From Reticulitermes speratus (Eukaryota; Arthropoda; Insecta; Blattodea; Rhinotermitidae), in contig JAJKFL010000005.1 in assembly GCA_021186555.1 (NCBI GenBank), forward strand, positions 45,069,635-45,133,634: 64,000 nucleotides of DNA, read 5' to 3'. How positions within the stretch are numbered: position 1 is the stretch's first letter; every line of letters begins with the position of its first letter. The notes below the pieces were generated by a model. The model searched no databases, was not told the DNA's origin, and was given only the letters and a program-made list of their open reading frames with translations. Shown piece after piece: positions 10,746 to 21,924 of the stretch. The translations under genes and the position numbers were made by a program.

Positions 10746-12196
10746 AAACGAGTACTTTGCTCTGCCTTCTGCCGTTTACGTCACGTTTTTGTTCACTGTG
10801 TGGCCTCCCAGACAGCGAGACGGCCCTCTTTTGAGAGTTACGGTCGTAAAAACTATTCTTTGCAGCATAGAGTTTCATAGAGATACGAGACAAAAGACCT
10901 GACTCAGAGCTTAGGAAATAATCCGAAGTTTTCTGAAGTGCGCTTTAACAATTTAGGAATGTCTTTAGGTATCCACCCAACTTCTGATTCCTTTATCTTC
11001 TCTCCTTTTCTCAATAGTAAGTAATGAGTTAGGAACTAATTGTCTACACGCACAGCGTATCAGTTCTGGCGCATTAGCCCCTTTTCATTTAGGTGATCAG
11101 GAAATGTAACAATGGATCAGGTCTTTGAGAAGCGCATTGAGCCATTTTCCATCCAACGGTAATCCACGTGGGATTTTTGGTGAATAAAGTGGCACAGGGA
11201 CAGGTTTTTCTCAAGAGTACTTCGATTTTCTTCTTTCATTTATCATTTCACCAATTTTCCACAGTCATTTTCATTCGTCTACTTTCGACTCTTTTTTTTA
11301 TTGTGTGTTTTTAGGTTACTGAAATATAGAAGGATATGGTGGGCTGTAAAGTAATAAAGAATGGGGAAACAAGAACAAGATTGATAATTTTGGTGGAAGA
11401 ATCTGTTTGAAAGCGGCCATTTTGAAGGTCGAAGACAAAATGGAGGATAATTTTGTGCGTACAGTATTTAGAAAATGAACGACTTGTATGTGAAATACAC
11501 TGACATAGCTTTAGAGCATATTCAGTTGTGGTTTTGGTCGGTAGCGTTATGGAAAGTTGCGTTCGTAATCAGAGTGTTTAATTAGTAAGCCTAATTACTT
11601 ACCTTCCCGTCAAAATAGTTTATATCTCATATTCTTTTTTTTAAATAATGGGATATATCTGTGAGAGTACTGTATTTTAGATCATGGAACGAACCAACAG
11701 TTGAATCAGGGCGACTTACAAATTTCGCTCCCCTTGTAATGAGAACTCTATTGCAATTCGATTCAGTTCTATGCGCTACTATCGTCCGTTGCCTGGAGAC
11801 GGAGCCGAATGGAGTAATAATAGGCTTGTGATATAGTGGCAGGCTAGAGGGCAGCAGCATCGTAAATTCCCGTAGCGTCGTCCTAATAGCAACTGAGTTA
11901 ACAGTTTTGAATCGCTTACGTTCGAAAACCACACAAGTTCACTGCTTTTCCCCCTATTACTCCTCCACCCCCGCCGTGTATCAGAACTTGGTACAGTCGA
12001 CAAGCAAACTGCAACATGCTCAATGCCCTGGAGACATGGAAGCTTCTCAAGTCATTCTAACACGCCTCTTCGTATTCGGGTGGTACAAGGTTCAAGTCTC
12101 GGCAGGGATACCAGCTACTGTCATTGGTGGCTTTCGTAGTTTTACTCGGTGTAAGCAAATATCTTTTCGCATTTACGTTGTGTGTCCCCAGACCCA
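10746..12196. other. Non-coding stretch, nothing recognised
   Basis: No supported gene. Near 12085-12105 a B-box-like GGTTCAAGTCTCGGC is present without a convincing SINE body. Confidence 0.3.
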
Positions 12197-12490
12197 ACAT
12201 GCCGTTTTACTTCGAAGTTAAGATGCGCCTTTTTTTCCCAATTTTCCGAGACGAAAAGTAGGGTGCATCTTGAATTCGAAGTACTCGTATTATTTTTCAC
12301 TCTTCGAAAGTCTTGAAAACATCATTTTCCTCGAAGAACAATTTGCCTCGCTAAAAAAAAAAAAAAAGTAGTAAATTTTACGGAGAGTGAAATGTATTTG
12401 CTTGCAATTTTGTTTTCTGAAAATTTATTTTTAAAAGCGTGGTGCCTCTTAAATTAGAGGACGTTTTAAATTCGAAGTAATAAGGTATTA
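12197..12490. mobile_element. Probable Tigger/pogo-type terminal fragment
   Basis: The left end TTTTACTTCGAAGTTAAGATG and the right end, read as the reverse complement (ATTACTTCGAATTTAAAACG), are inverted copies. An internal gtgcatcttgaattcgaag repeats the same motif. It lies directly beside the transposase C-terminal fragment, so it is probably part of the same decayed element. The boundaries are uncertain. Confidence 0.5.
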
Positions 12491-12581
12491 AGCGAAGCGC
12501 GCGAATTCATGTGTACGGTATTGAAGATGTCTTCGAGTTGGACTACCATGATCAGGAGATCACACTCGACTAAAGTGTTGA

Positions 12582-12949
12582 AATTCGGAAGCAAAGCGCT
12601 CTTGAAGAGGCTGAAGAACCTGAGACTGATCCTGAGCCTAAGGACAGGACCGTGACCGTTTCTAAGCTGACTGAGGGGCTTGGACTGATTGAAGGTGGCG
12701 TGGAGGTGCCTGAGGACATTGATTGGAACGAGCAGGGAGCAGCAGCAACAGGACAAGGAATTATGAGGATGCTTGCTTGCTGTGAGCAGATTCTGAAGGA
12801 GAATAAAAAGCCTTTGTCAGACAGACTTCAGTGCTGGTTTCTTTAAAATGTCTTCAGGGACTCGTGCATCGCCACCTGTATTGTTGGACATTGGAGATGA
12901 TGATACAGATGACCTGCCTACAGTTCAAGAGGAAATGCCTTCTTCTTAA
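12582..12949 (+). pseudogene. Tigger-like transposase C-terminal fragment, frameshifted
   Basis: One frame reads LEEAEEPETDPEPK, then TVSKLTEGLGLIEGGVE and MLACCEQILKENKK. This matches the acidic linker and the final helices of Tigger/jerky-type DDE transposases, where the tail runs L..AF.LIEKGL and ACYREIY.EKK. Near 12800, in an A-rich run, the match moves by one base to a second frame reading QTDFSAGFFKMSSG and then DIGDDDTDDL, ending TAA at 12947-12949. Upstream stops (about 12570) break the frame. The DDE core is absent. Confidence 0.7.
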
Positions 12950-13289
12950 ATTGTAATTTTTTGTCATAGTTCATATTTTTTGTAAATTTTTTATAAGTAT
13001 GCTTATAACCCTTTTTCTTGTTCAAACAGATTGTCTGGAACCTCCCTCCCCATTTTAACGTTGCATTTATGGGCAAGTCTGTCTCGACCTATGAGTACGT
13101 CGTCTTGTTTAACCATTTGCCAGTTTCGGAACCACCAACGACGTAACTCCGGGGGATGACAGCATAACGGCTTAATTTCACGGCTCTTGCAGACTAATAA
13201 CCCTTCCCAAAATTTTGCTGATGTTACTTTTTGTAGTATGAACTGTAAGGCGCAGTAGAAGAAATTAAACACTTGAAAATATAATGATA

Positions 13290-13572
13290 AAAATGTAAAG
13301 TTCTCCCTAGAACAGGCCATGAAGGCCCAGAGGGGGAGTAGAGGTATAGCTCTACTCTTTCTTTAACCTCGGCACTAGATGGGAGTGGGTGGTTAACTGA
13401 ACGCCCCGGCCGCTTTACCCCGGGAATGACACGGTACCCATTGTACAGGAGGCTGGGTAGGCCCCAGGGCCGGTCTGGACGGCTGCGAAAAATCTTACCC
13501 CCACCGGATTCGATGCCCGGTCCGTCCAGCCCGTAGCGAGTCGCTATACCGACTGAGCTATCCCGGTCCACA
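13290..13572 (-). mobile_element. SINE family A, full-length
   Basis: 283 bp on the minus strand between 14-bp perfect target duplications AAAATATAATGATA (13276-13289 and 13573-13586). The head is intact, with TAGCTCAGTCGGTATAGCGA and a slightly altered B box. With the copy at 7669 it defines the family consensus. Confidence 0.92.
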
Positions 13573-13699
13573 AAAATATAATGATACTTAACATAATATA
13601 AATACAGTTTACCCACACATAAGTTATACGCATTTATTTATATTACAGGTACCCCCGGACTAGAACATTCAATAAAATTACCGAGCTAAGGTCTAGACG

Positions 13700-13952
13700 A
13701 ACCAGGAATCGGGGTTCTATTGCTGCAAGGGACAAGAGAATCTCCCTTCCCCCTCCCCAACAAAAGCGCCCAGACCGCATTTGGGTCCCCACCAAACTAC
13801 CTATTCAGTGGGTACCGGGTACTCGTTCCCCGGGATAAAACCACTGGGGCGTGAAGCTGACCGCTCACTTCCGTCCAGTGTCGACGTTAAGAATGCATGG
13901 AGCTATACCTTCACTCCCCCCTTATGCTTAGTTAAGCACAGGAACGACTTTA
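13700..13952 (+). mobile_element. SINE family A copy, diverged
   Basis: The body segments gggtaccgggtactcg, gaagctgaccgctcac and gagctataccttcactccc are clear and the tail ends gcacaggaacgacttt. The 5' tRNA-like head is eroded. Confidence 0.75.
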
Positions 13953-14038
13953 TATTACCTACACGTAAAGAGAACTTGACAGAAGTGCATGAGGTATTGT
14001 AGTGAGACACTGAAATATGTATACATATTTATGTACGA

Positions 14039-14174
14039 GCATGTATGTATGTATGCATGTATGTATGTATTCATGTATGTATGTATGTATGTATTCATGT
14101 ATGTATGTATGTATGTATGTATGTATGTATGTATTCATGTATGTACGTATGTATGCATGTATGTATGTATGTAT
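14039..14174 (+). repeat. (TATG)n microsatellite
   Basis: About 34 tetranucleotide units with interruptions TTCATG, GCATG and ACG. Open reading frames through it (MYVCMYV-type) are artefacts of the period. Confidence 0.95.
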
Positions 14175-14915
14175 CGATGTTCAGCTACGTAGAACAACCT
14201 GAGAAGCGATGTAGGAACTGATGCAGAATTTCTCTCAGTGCTGTATAGTTAGAAATCTTCTAACAAACTGAGCAAGGATTTCATTATTCCTCGCATTTTT
14301 CATGCTTTAAGCCACCGGCTAGGACGTGGGGGGATGGAGAGAAGCATTTACTACGCTAAGTTATCTCGTTCCTTATAATTATGAGAAATTTGTTCAGGAA
14401 ATTAAAGTTATGAGGAAGGGATAAATATGAAGTCATTTAACTATTCTCCAACAATTAACAAGAATTACCAGCATCAAGAAGTTGGTGTAATTCAGAGATG
14501 TTTCTAGGAGTAGAGCCATAAAGCCACACAAAACAGTTCAGGCAATATAGCGGGCTAGCATATACATTTGTCATGAGACCACAAACAGCAGCCAAGATGT
14601 ACGAACACTTGCAGTAAATAATTCTGAGCTCCGCTGAACTAAGTAGGCCTTCCTGTCGACAGTCATTACGGAGTGACTGGCAAGTAAATACCTAAGGTCA
14701 CGTGGCTGTTATTTTTTCCGAAATGTTTTTGCCGAACGACCTTTCAAATGAGGCATTGCGTTTTCATGGCAGTGTCTGTGATGGATATTATGTAATGGAT
14801 TGTAACACCGTGTTGTCTGGTAGAAAGTTTGGAATGCAGGTTGTAGCAGAAGTTCCACCAAACGTCGGAAAATTTCTATTAGCCTGCATGACGCACATTT
14901 CAGAAGATTGGCCTT
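14175..14915. other. Non-coding stretch before the 49-bp satellite
   Basis: A frame from 14702 continues into the first satellite unit but has no recognisable domain, and the opposite strand is equally open. I see no supported gene. Confidence 0.3.
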
Positions 14916-15860
14916 TAACTGAAAGTATGCTGGGGTGTGTCGGCAGAAGATTGACATTTAACTGAAACTGAAAGTATGCTGGGGTGTGTCGGCAGAAGAT
15001 TAGCAATTAACTGAAACTGAAAGTATGCTGGGGCGTGTCGCCAGAAGATTGACATTTAATTGAAACTGAAAGTATGCTGGGGTGTGTCGGCAGAAGATTA
15101 GCAATTAACTGAAACTGAAAGTATGCTGGGATGTGTCGGCAGAAGATTAGCAATTAACTGAAACTGAAAGTATGCTGGGATGTGTCGGCAGAAGATTAGC
15201 AATTAACTGATACTGAAAGTATGCTGGGGCATGTCGCCAGAAGATTGACATTTAACTGAAACTGAAAGTAAGCTGGGGTGTGTCGGCAGAAGATTAGCAT
15301 TTAACTGAAACTAAAAGTATGCTGGGGTGTGTCGGCAGAAGATTAGCATTTAACTGAAACTAAAAGTATGCTGGGATGTGTCGGCAGAAGATTAGCAATT
15401 AACTGATACTGAAAGTATGCTGGGGCATGTCGCCAGAAGATTGACATTTAACTGAAACTGAAAGTAAGCTGGGGTGTGTCGGCAGAAGATTAGCATTTAA
15501 CTGAAACTAAAAGTATGCTGGGATGTGTCGGCAGAAGATTAGCAATTAACTGATACTGAAAGTATGCTGGGGCATGTCGCCAGAAGATTGACATTTAACT
15601 GAAACTGAAAGTAAGCTGGGGTGTGTCGGCAGAAGATTAGCATTTAACTGAAACTGAAAGTAAGCTGGGGTGTGTCGGCAGAAGATTAGCATTTAACTGA
15701 AACTGAAAGTAAGCTGGGGTGTGTCGGCAGAAGATTGACATTTAACTGAAACTGAAAGTAAGCTGGGGTGTGTCGGCAGAAGATTAGCATTTAACTGAAA
15801 CTGAAAGTAAGCTGGGGTGTGTCGGCAGAAGATTAGCATTTAACTGAAACTGAAATTATG
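14916..15860 (+). repeat. 49-bp satellite array with higher-order variants, about 19 units
   Basis: The unit is CTGAAACTGAAAGTATGCTG, then GGGTGTGTCGGCAGAAGATT and AGCAATTAA. Variant types include GATACT for GAAACT, GGGGCATGTCGCC, GTAAGC for GTATGC, and GACATT for AGCATT. The GATACT variant occurs at 15207, 15403 and 15550, spacings of 196 and 147 bp (exactly 4 and 3 units). This shows blocks of several units were duplicated together. The right end has a run of near-identical GTAAGC units. Confidence 0.93.
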
Positions 15861-16338
15861 CTGGGGTGTGCCATTGTGGTCACAGACCCATCTCCTCCAC
15901 ACTTTGACCTGTCATGGCTCATACTCTTTTCATAATTTTGGTTTAGGTGCAGCAGGTGGCAGTGGATTAACGAGCCGGAACTTCGAGCCACCATGCCTAT
16001 CCAGATCGTAGCGGGCAACGGCATACGTCACCTTAAAACGTTTTTGCTTGTGGCTTGACGCGGAACAAGAGGTCGGTAGAATGTACATGCTAATTAGTCA
16101 CTCTGTAGTTGCCTACCTGTTTGGTTAGTTAGTTATGGTGCTAGTTTTTTGGCCGTAAGATAGTTTTTAATTAAGAAGTTAGCTGGGGTCATGGAAAGAA
16201 TAAACACTGGCGGTGACTGGCTGCTTGCTGCTACACACATCGCCTCTTTCAACAGCCCAGATAGCCTCACCTCTCTGCCATAACTTTGTCATGAACTTCA
16301 GTAAAATATAAAAAATAATACAAAGTAAAATCAAAAGT
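15861..16338. other. Non-coding stretch, nothing recognised
   Basis: Single-copy-looking sequence between the satellite and a SINE, with no gene or repeat identified. Confidence 0.3.
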
Positions 16339-16577
16339 AAATTTGTCCCTGCCCAAGCCATGAAGGGATACAGGGGGCGTAAAAGTGTAGCTCCACTCAT
16401 TTTTAACCTCAACACTAGTTGGAGTTGAGTGTTGACTTCACGCCTCGGTCGCTCGGGAAAGAATCCCGGTACCCATTGAATAGGAAGCGTTATGGTTTCC
16501 GGAGCCGGTCTGGACAATTTTGGACAAGAGAAAATCTCTTGCCGCCACCGGGGTTTGAAACCCGTCTGTCCATAAGA
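16339..16577 (-). mobile_element. SINE family A copy
   Basis: Minus strand: tail aatttgtccctgcccaagcc, body agtgtagctccactc and the B box as CCGGGGTTTGAAACCCG. The A-box part of the head is missing. Confidence 0.8.
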
Positions 16578-16832
16578 AACAATAGTTACTTTATTTTCAT
16601 AAAATGAAATGGTATGATTTATTAGTGGAAATCCATAAGCGAAGCAAATTTCTAAATAAGAACCGAAAATTTCAATAAAGACGAAAGCCACAGCACACAT
16701 GACTACTGGTGGAAGTGTAGAAAGGCATGCGGAGGTGCACGTTCGGTGTTCATTCTTTCCCTGACCTGAGTTTTAGTTGGGAAAATTTTTAAATGAAATA
16801 CTTAATAACTAATTTGGTTAGATCTACTCTCT

Positions 16833-16900
16833 TCTGGGATATTACGCGGAGTCGTGTGGTAATTGTTTACCGACGTTTCGGGACAACAAAGTTGATTGAC
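16833..16900 (-). repeat. Half of a family F fold-back repeat
   Basis: CTTCTGGGATATTACGCGG, then gtgtggtaattgtttaccga and CGTTTCGGGACAAC match the left arm of the palindromes at 17711 and 27824. The other half and the CTGANGA core are not present. Confidence 0.65.
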
Positions 16901-17310
16901 TATTTAGTATTGTAATACCTGCTTGTGTACTGAAATACAAGTAGGTCTACCTGTAACAACGTATTATTAACTGTACACAATTTAGCTTCGATGATAGAAT
17001 GACAGTGAACGATGAACTGGAAAATCTATTTGTTAGAACAGTCGTGGCATATTTTGAGGTACTCTTGTAACCTGGGAAGATTGAAGAAAATAATCAACAT
17101 TATAGTTGTCGATTATCTGTCCCATATTCGAATCAAGGACAATGGAGGTGAAAAATCCATACAGCGGACTCAAAATTTCAGTGTATGTACTCTCTGCTGA
17201 GAACGCGTACAGCAAGAAATGTTGAAGATCACTGTCCGAAAGAAGCAGAAGAACCTGTTCTTTACTCACAATCTGGCCCTTTGTTTATCAATGCCACAAA
17301 ATATATTGGA

Positions 17311-17422
17311 CTAACTAACTAACTCCATGGAGCAGAGTCCTTCTTGAGAAGCTAGCAGGTCCTCAGCTAGTCAAGAAGTTCCCTGCGTTTTATGGAACCC
17401 GAAGGTTCATTACCGCATTCAC
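17311..17422 (+). repeat. Conserved coding-like interspersed repeat
   Basis: The plus strand reads, in one frame, SRVLLEKLAGPQLVKKF and then PAFYGTRRFITAF. I recall this protein-like phrase from many repeat-derived hypothetical proteins in insects. Related fragments are at 1681-1740 (minus) and 45279-45345. The source element is unknown to me. Confidence 0.6.
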
Positions 17423-17518
17423 AACATTCCATCTTTAAACTTTATCCACTATATATAGTGGATAAAAGTTTAAAGATAAAACTATATATAGTGGATAAAA
17501 GTTTAAAGATGGAATGTT
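17423..17518. repeat. AT-rich palindrome with a duplicated arm
   Basis: AACATTCCATCTTTAAACTT is mirrored by AAGTTTAAAGATGGAATGTT. The inner part, ACTATATATAGTGGATAAAA, is present twice in succession, so one arm has been tandemly copied. Confidence 0.85.
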
Positions 17519-17710
17519 ATTCACATCAACAAATTAATCTCACTCATGTAAATAAAAGAGTTTTCGGAGTGAGGATTCATATCGAGTCCAAAATTCTACC
17601 GCGCGTCGTTTTAGCAGCCGTAGCTGCCTTACATACTGGCAAGGGTGTGGAGTGAATTTTGTACAATAATGTCTTTCAGTCTTGATTTCAGGCTTCCGCC
17701 GCGATGTTGA

Positions 17711-17870
17711 TGAAATCTGTGATCTTCTGGGTTATTACACGGCGTCGTGTGGTAGTTGTTTCCGAGTCGGAATCTTGACCCGTGAGGATGGGACCGATAC
17801 GTTGTCCCGAAACGTCGGCAAACAATTACCACACGACGCCGTGTAATAACCCAGAACACCACAGATTTCA
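17711..17870. repeat. Family F fold-back repeat
   Basis: Arms of about 54 bp (tgaaatctgtgatcttctgg and ttattacacggcgtcgtgtg, with their reverse complement at the right) surround a centre with GTGAGGATGGGACCGATACG and TTGTCCCGAAACGTCGG. The hairpin is GGGAC/GTCCC. Confidence 0.85.
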
Positions 17871-20557
17871 AAGTCTTTCAGTGTTCTGTCCGTCGTAGGA
17901 TACCGGGAAGTTACATTTTATATACGAGTATCACTTATTTAGGAAGCCTCAGTTCGCATTTATTGAATTCAGATTTACAGTTTTGGTTGTTGAAGGAAGA
18001 GCGAGTGGTTCTGGTTATAACCATACAGTCGGCGTGGTTATAATAAGCTGTAGAAGCCAAAAGCAAGGCACAGTTTTACCGCTTGCCGTGGGCGTATGTT
18101 CCATGAATACGAACTGCGCGTTGTGGATGTTTCAGACAGTTTAGGGCTGCCTCCAAATTCCTTCCCCACAACAAAGCACTTCCTTCCCCTTGGCCATATT
18201 TAATTTTCATGTTTTACCGTTCTATTTACATAAAATTATTTTATACACCGACGCATTCTGGTGGCCAGTATTTGACCAAGTGAGAAACAGTACACGTGGG
18301 CAGTTAACTACTGTAATTGATGTGTGTACAGAGCAGTGCTGCAGAGGTTCGTCATGGCTGCAGTTAACACTTCATTTGTTTTATAAGCCTCTCTATTATT
18401 CTAGCTCACTGTGTTCGTTAAAAGCTGCATCAACTGTAAAAGTTATTTACCATAAAATCACGTATTGCACACTGAACCGGAAAGGATAAAGGAAGCCGTT
18501 TTTTTTGCGTGTTTCTCTACTGATATAAAAGTACATTAAATTAGCTGTTTTAGATTTGTCGCTTGCGGAGAGACAGACATGGCGAAGCTAATAGGCCCAT
18601 CTTTGTAAATTTTATTTTGGTCGCGCGGAAACGAAAGAAGGCGTGGTCCAGCCAGCATGTCCCTTCACAAAGTTCTGTTCAGTCCAATCAGAGACAGTGC
18701 GTTCCTGACGACAAATCGCTGGCGTGGCTCATTGCGATAACCACGAGCCGTCAAAGAATTACGTCACGACCCTCGGCTGGGACAGACACAATACTCGTGT
18801 GATGTCACTTGAGTTTCTCCATGCCTATCATTCCGCAGCTGCAATTATGGCATTTTCATTGGTTAGTGTTTGTAGAGTATGTGGGCAACCTGCTTCTTTC
18901 AATATATAATCACATTTTTAGTTAATGTTATCCAGTGCTCGCGCATGTCGCTTGTGCGGCTTGCGGAAGTAGCTTGTACAGGAAAAAGTTCAGGTAGTTC
19001 ACATGCGCACGAGGCCGACCGTGAACTGTGGTTTGAAACGTCTTCCAAAGAAAGGAGACTTCTATACAACTGAAAATAATCGACTGTAATTGGATGAACA
19101 GAAATAAGGAGCGATAAAATAAGGAAAAAATATTTTATGTTATTAATGCATGGCTGTTGCCTACGTTGCCTCCTAAAGTGTGATTCTCGAGGCTCTTCTA
19201 GCTGGCCACCCCTGGTATGGAGTCATGTTTAAGCAGAAATTGCTCTTGATTGTCCACCTGATCAAGAACATTTCAGTTGTTTCTATGTTGCGATATATTT
19301 TCAATTTTGATTAGTTTTGTGAGTAATAAACGAACATTAGACCAATGAGAGCTATAGAAGAACATAAACCAGACACTTGTAAAGTGTTTATTCAAAATGG
19401 ACAAAATATTTAGTCTTTTATTATATTTTATATCATATTTTAAACGCACATGGATGTCATAATCACCACTTAAATATTCCACGGAGAGATTCGACTTCAG
19501 AATTATTAGTGCGGACCGGACCGCACAGAAAACGTGTCATATGGGTAACGGCTTGAATGCAAAGCTGTGTTTGTAAAAGCTTCGAATGATAATGCTATTT
19601 GTTGAGTTATATGAACTTGGCCACTAATACTGGGACAGTTAAAGGACGAGAAGCCATATGTAAATTTGTTCTTAAATTATGCACTCAATTTATTTGAAAG
19701 AATACCGAGAAAAATGTCAAAGACTCAGCCTTGTGTGCCCGCTGCCTGGAATACATTTGAATTTTTCCTAATATAAATCATTGTTGAAACTTTATTACGT
19801 CTCATTCAGTTATGAATTTATGCGTAAAGACACATCAATATGGCTGCATGCCATAACATAAATTACAGTAATCTAACAATTCCATTTAAGAAATATTTAC
19901 GTAGGTAATACATTATTCATTTTATACAATATTTCCCCACAAATTACCATAACAAACGTTGGATACCAGAGAAGAGGGCCGGTTTTATTACAGACTGCAA
20001 ATTCATGCCTATTCGGTTCCATAGATTCGTGAACGGAATATAATTAGCGGGATGTGGTGGCCCTAAAGACAATTCGTTGCAGTGCCAGGAAAAGTATAAG
20101 ACTGAAGTGCGCCTATGTATCAGCTACAAACTGCCTGCCATCTTTATTTAAAACTATAGTTTTTGTACACATCGTATAATTTTACACAAATTTTATACAT
20201 GTTAACACAAGTTTTTATGACGTATATTGTAAGGGAATGAGATCGCAATCCCACAGGAAGGTATAGGTTTTTTGTATGGCTCTTGTTGTTTAACAGGTGT
20301 GATGGTGACTTAATTGATAAGCCGAACCCAGTAACATGAAGATTTGTAAAGTTTGTTGTTCATGACAGTGTTTTGGAATATACTCGTATGTATTTGACTG
20401 AAGCACAAGGAGGATGTTTCAACTTAAGACAGGTTATTCGTGTTTGTCCGAGTATAATGCGATTTCTTTATCTCCTACAAATATCTTTAAAGGCTAAAAG
20501 TAAAAATAATGTTAATAAATACATATATTATTCGCTATATTGACAAAGCTATGACAT
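17871..20557. other. Non-coding stretch, nothing recognised
   Basis: 2.7 kb, AT-rich, without conserved frames, SINE bodies or clear inverted repeats by eye. It may hold diverged repeats that only a library search would show. Confidence 0.3.
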
Positions 20558-20799
20558 GGACAACCAACGAACTGGTTTTCGATTCTCAGTATGACCAGGG
20601 ACCTTCTCTCCTCTCCGCAGCGACCTGGCTGCCCCTGGGGCCCACCTAGCCTCCTATCTCCCTGTGCTCAAACCGGCCTTGGTGTCAAGCTGACACCTTA
20701 CCGTTATCTAAAGCCAAAGTTAAGAATGAGAGGAGCTATAACTCCACTCCCATAAATCTTTATGGTGTGTCGCTTAATTTAAGCACAGGGACAACTTTC
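20558..20799 (+). mobile_element. SINE family A copy, diverged
   Basis: The order of body blocks is kept: ggcccacctagcctcctat, gttaagaatgagaggagc, tataactccactcc and a tail with cttaatttaagcacaggg and acaactttcc. The head is weak. Confidence 0.75.
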
Positions 20800-21163
20800 C
20801 TGTCTGCATTTTCGGCGGCAAATTCCGGTAACACATTTCAACGTGACCGAATTGGCTGCAGACCTAAACGGGAGTTACTTTTCTTGCAGGTGTGTTTGTA
20901 AGCAAGTAAGTGCGTGACGCAGACAAGTCACTGCAACTTATTACTGAATATTTCTTACAGAGAATGCCAATTTACGTAACACTGCTGTAGAATGGGTAGC
21001 GCACATGTTGTGTATTTAGACGTTTCCAGTTTCAAGTAATGGACCGGAAACCCCAGGAATCCGGAGTCAGATTTCTTGTATTTATTGTTTAACGGCGCTC
21101 GCAATTGCTGTGATCATATAGCGTCAGTGGTAGATGAATGAATGGGTGTGGAGAAATTTGTTG
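20800..21163. other. Non-coding stretch, nothing recognised
   Basis: No repeat or gene recognised. Confidence 0.3.
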
Positions 21164-21412
21164 GTATTTCCGTATACTCATAAACTACTCTTTTTGGCTA
21201 GATTGTAATTTTTAATTCATATCAGGCTACATGTTCGACCGTCAATAGATCATCATTAGGCCTTTCAAAATTTTACAAAATATAAGTTAATGTTACATTT
21301 TTGTACAATTTTTAAATGCCTGAAGATGACCGCCTGACCGTTGAAACGTGTAGCTCGGTATGAATAAATAGTTACCATCTAGCCAATAAGAGTTATGTGG
21401 ATGGAAATATCA
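21164..21412. repeat. Family F-type inverted repeat, about 70-100 bp arms
   Basis: Left: tatttccgtatactcataaa .. ggctagattgtaatt .. tcaggctacatgttcg. Right, inverted: ggctagatggtaactattta .. gagctacacgtttcaacggtc. The right copy carries the core CCTGAAGATGACCGCCTG .. GTTGAAACGTG on the plus strand. The left copy has a decayed core on the minus strand. Confidence 0.8.
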
Positions 21413-21679
21413 GCAGTTTTCTTCATTGCATAGAAGCACAACGACATGCAAATCATCAAAATCAAACAATGAGTATGGAATGATAATGACAGGCAAAGCA
21501 GACGTCCTCGGAGAAAACCCTGTCCTATTGCCTCTTTGTCCACTACACATTCTACATGGACTGACCTCGGATAAAACCCAAGCCTTCGCGGTAAGTGACC
21601 ATGGACTAACCTCCTGAGCTATGGCGTAGCCTGAGAGTGGTTTGTGGCTCTCTTCAGTGCTTCCATGCAAATTTATTGT

Positions 21680-21924
21680 CTCTCATGGCTCGACGGCCCT
21701 AGTGGGCCTAATCCTCCTCTACTCCTCTAATCCTGATCACACTCAGACACACCACCCTCGGTAGGACTCCTCTGATCGAGTGATCGGCCCGTCGCAGAGA
21801 CCTCTACCTGACAAAACACAACATTCACAAGAGAACAGACATCCATGTCTCCTCTAGGATTCGAACCCGCAATCCCAGCAAGCGAGCGGCCACGGACCGA
21901 CGATTTAGACCGCTCAGTAAATAC
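21680..21924 (-). mobile_element. SINE family B copy
   Basis: Minus strand: tail tctcatggctcgacggccc, body aggactcctctgatcgag and gcagagacctctacctgac, then the B-box region as aggattcgaacccgcaatcc and the head gcgagcggcc .. gatttagaccgctc. The last part of the head is eroded. Confidence 0.85.

Noticed and set aside
13989-14202. MYVCMYV-type proteins
   Set aside because: Translations of the TATG microsatellite.
14702-15006. Small protein gene before the 49-bp satellite
   Set aside because: Both strands are open, the frame runs into the satellite and no homologue is known to me.
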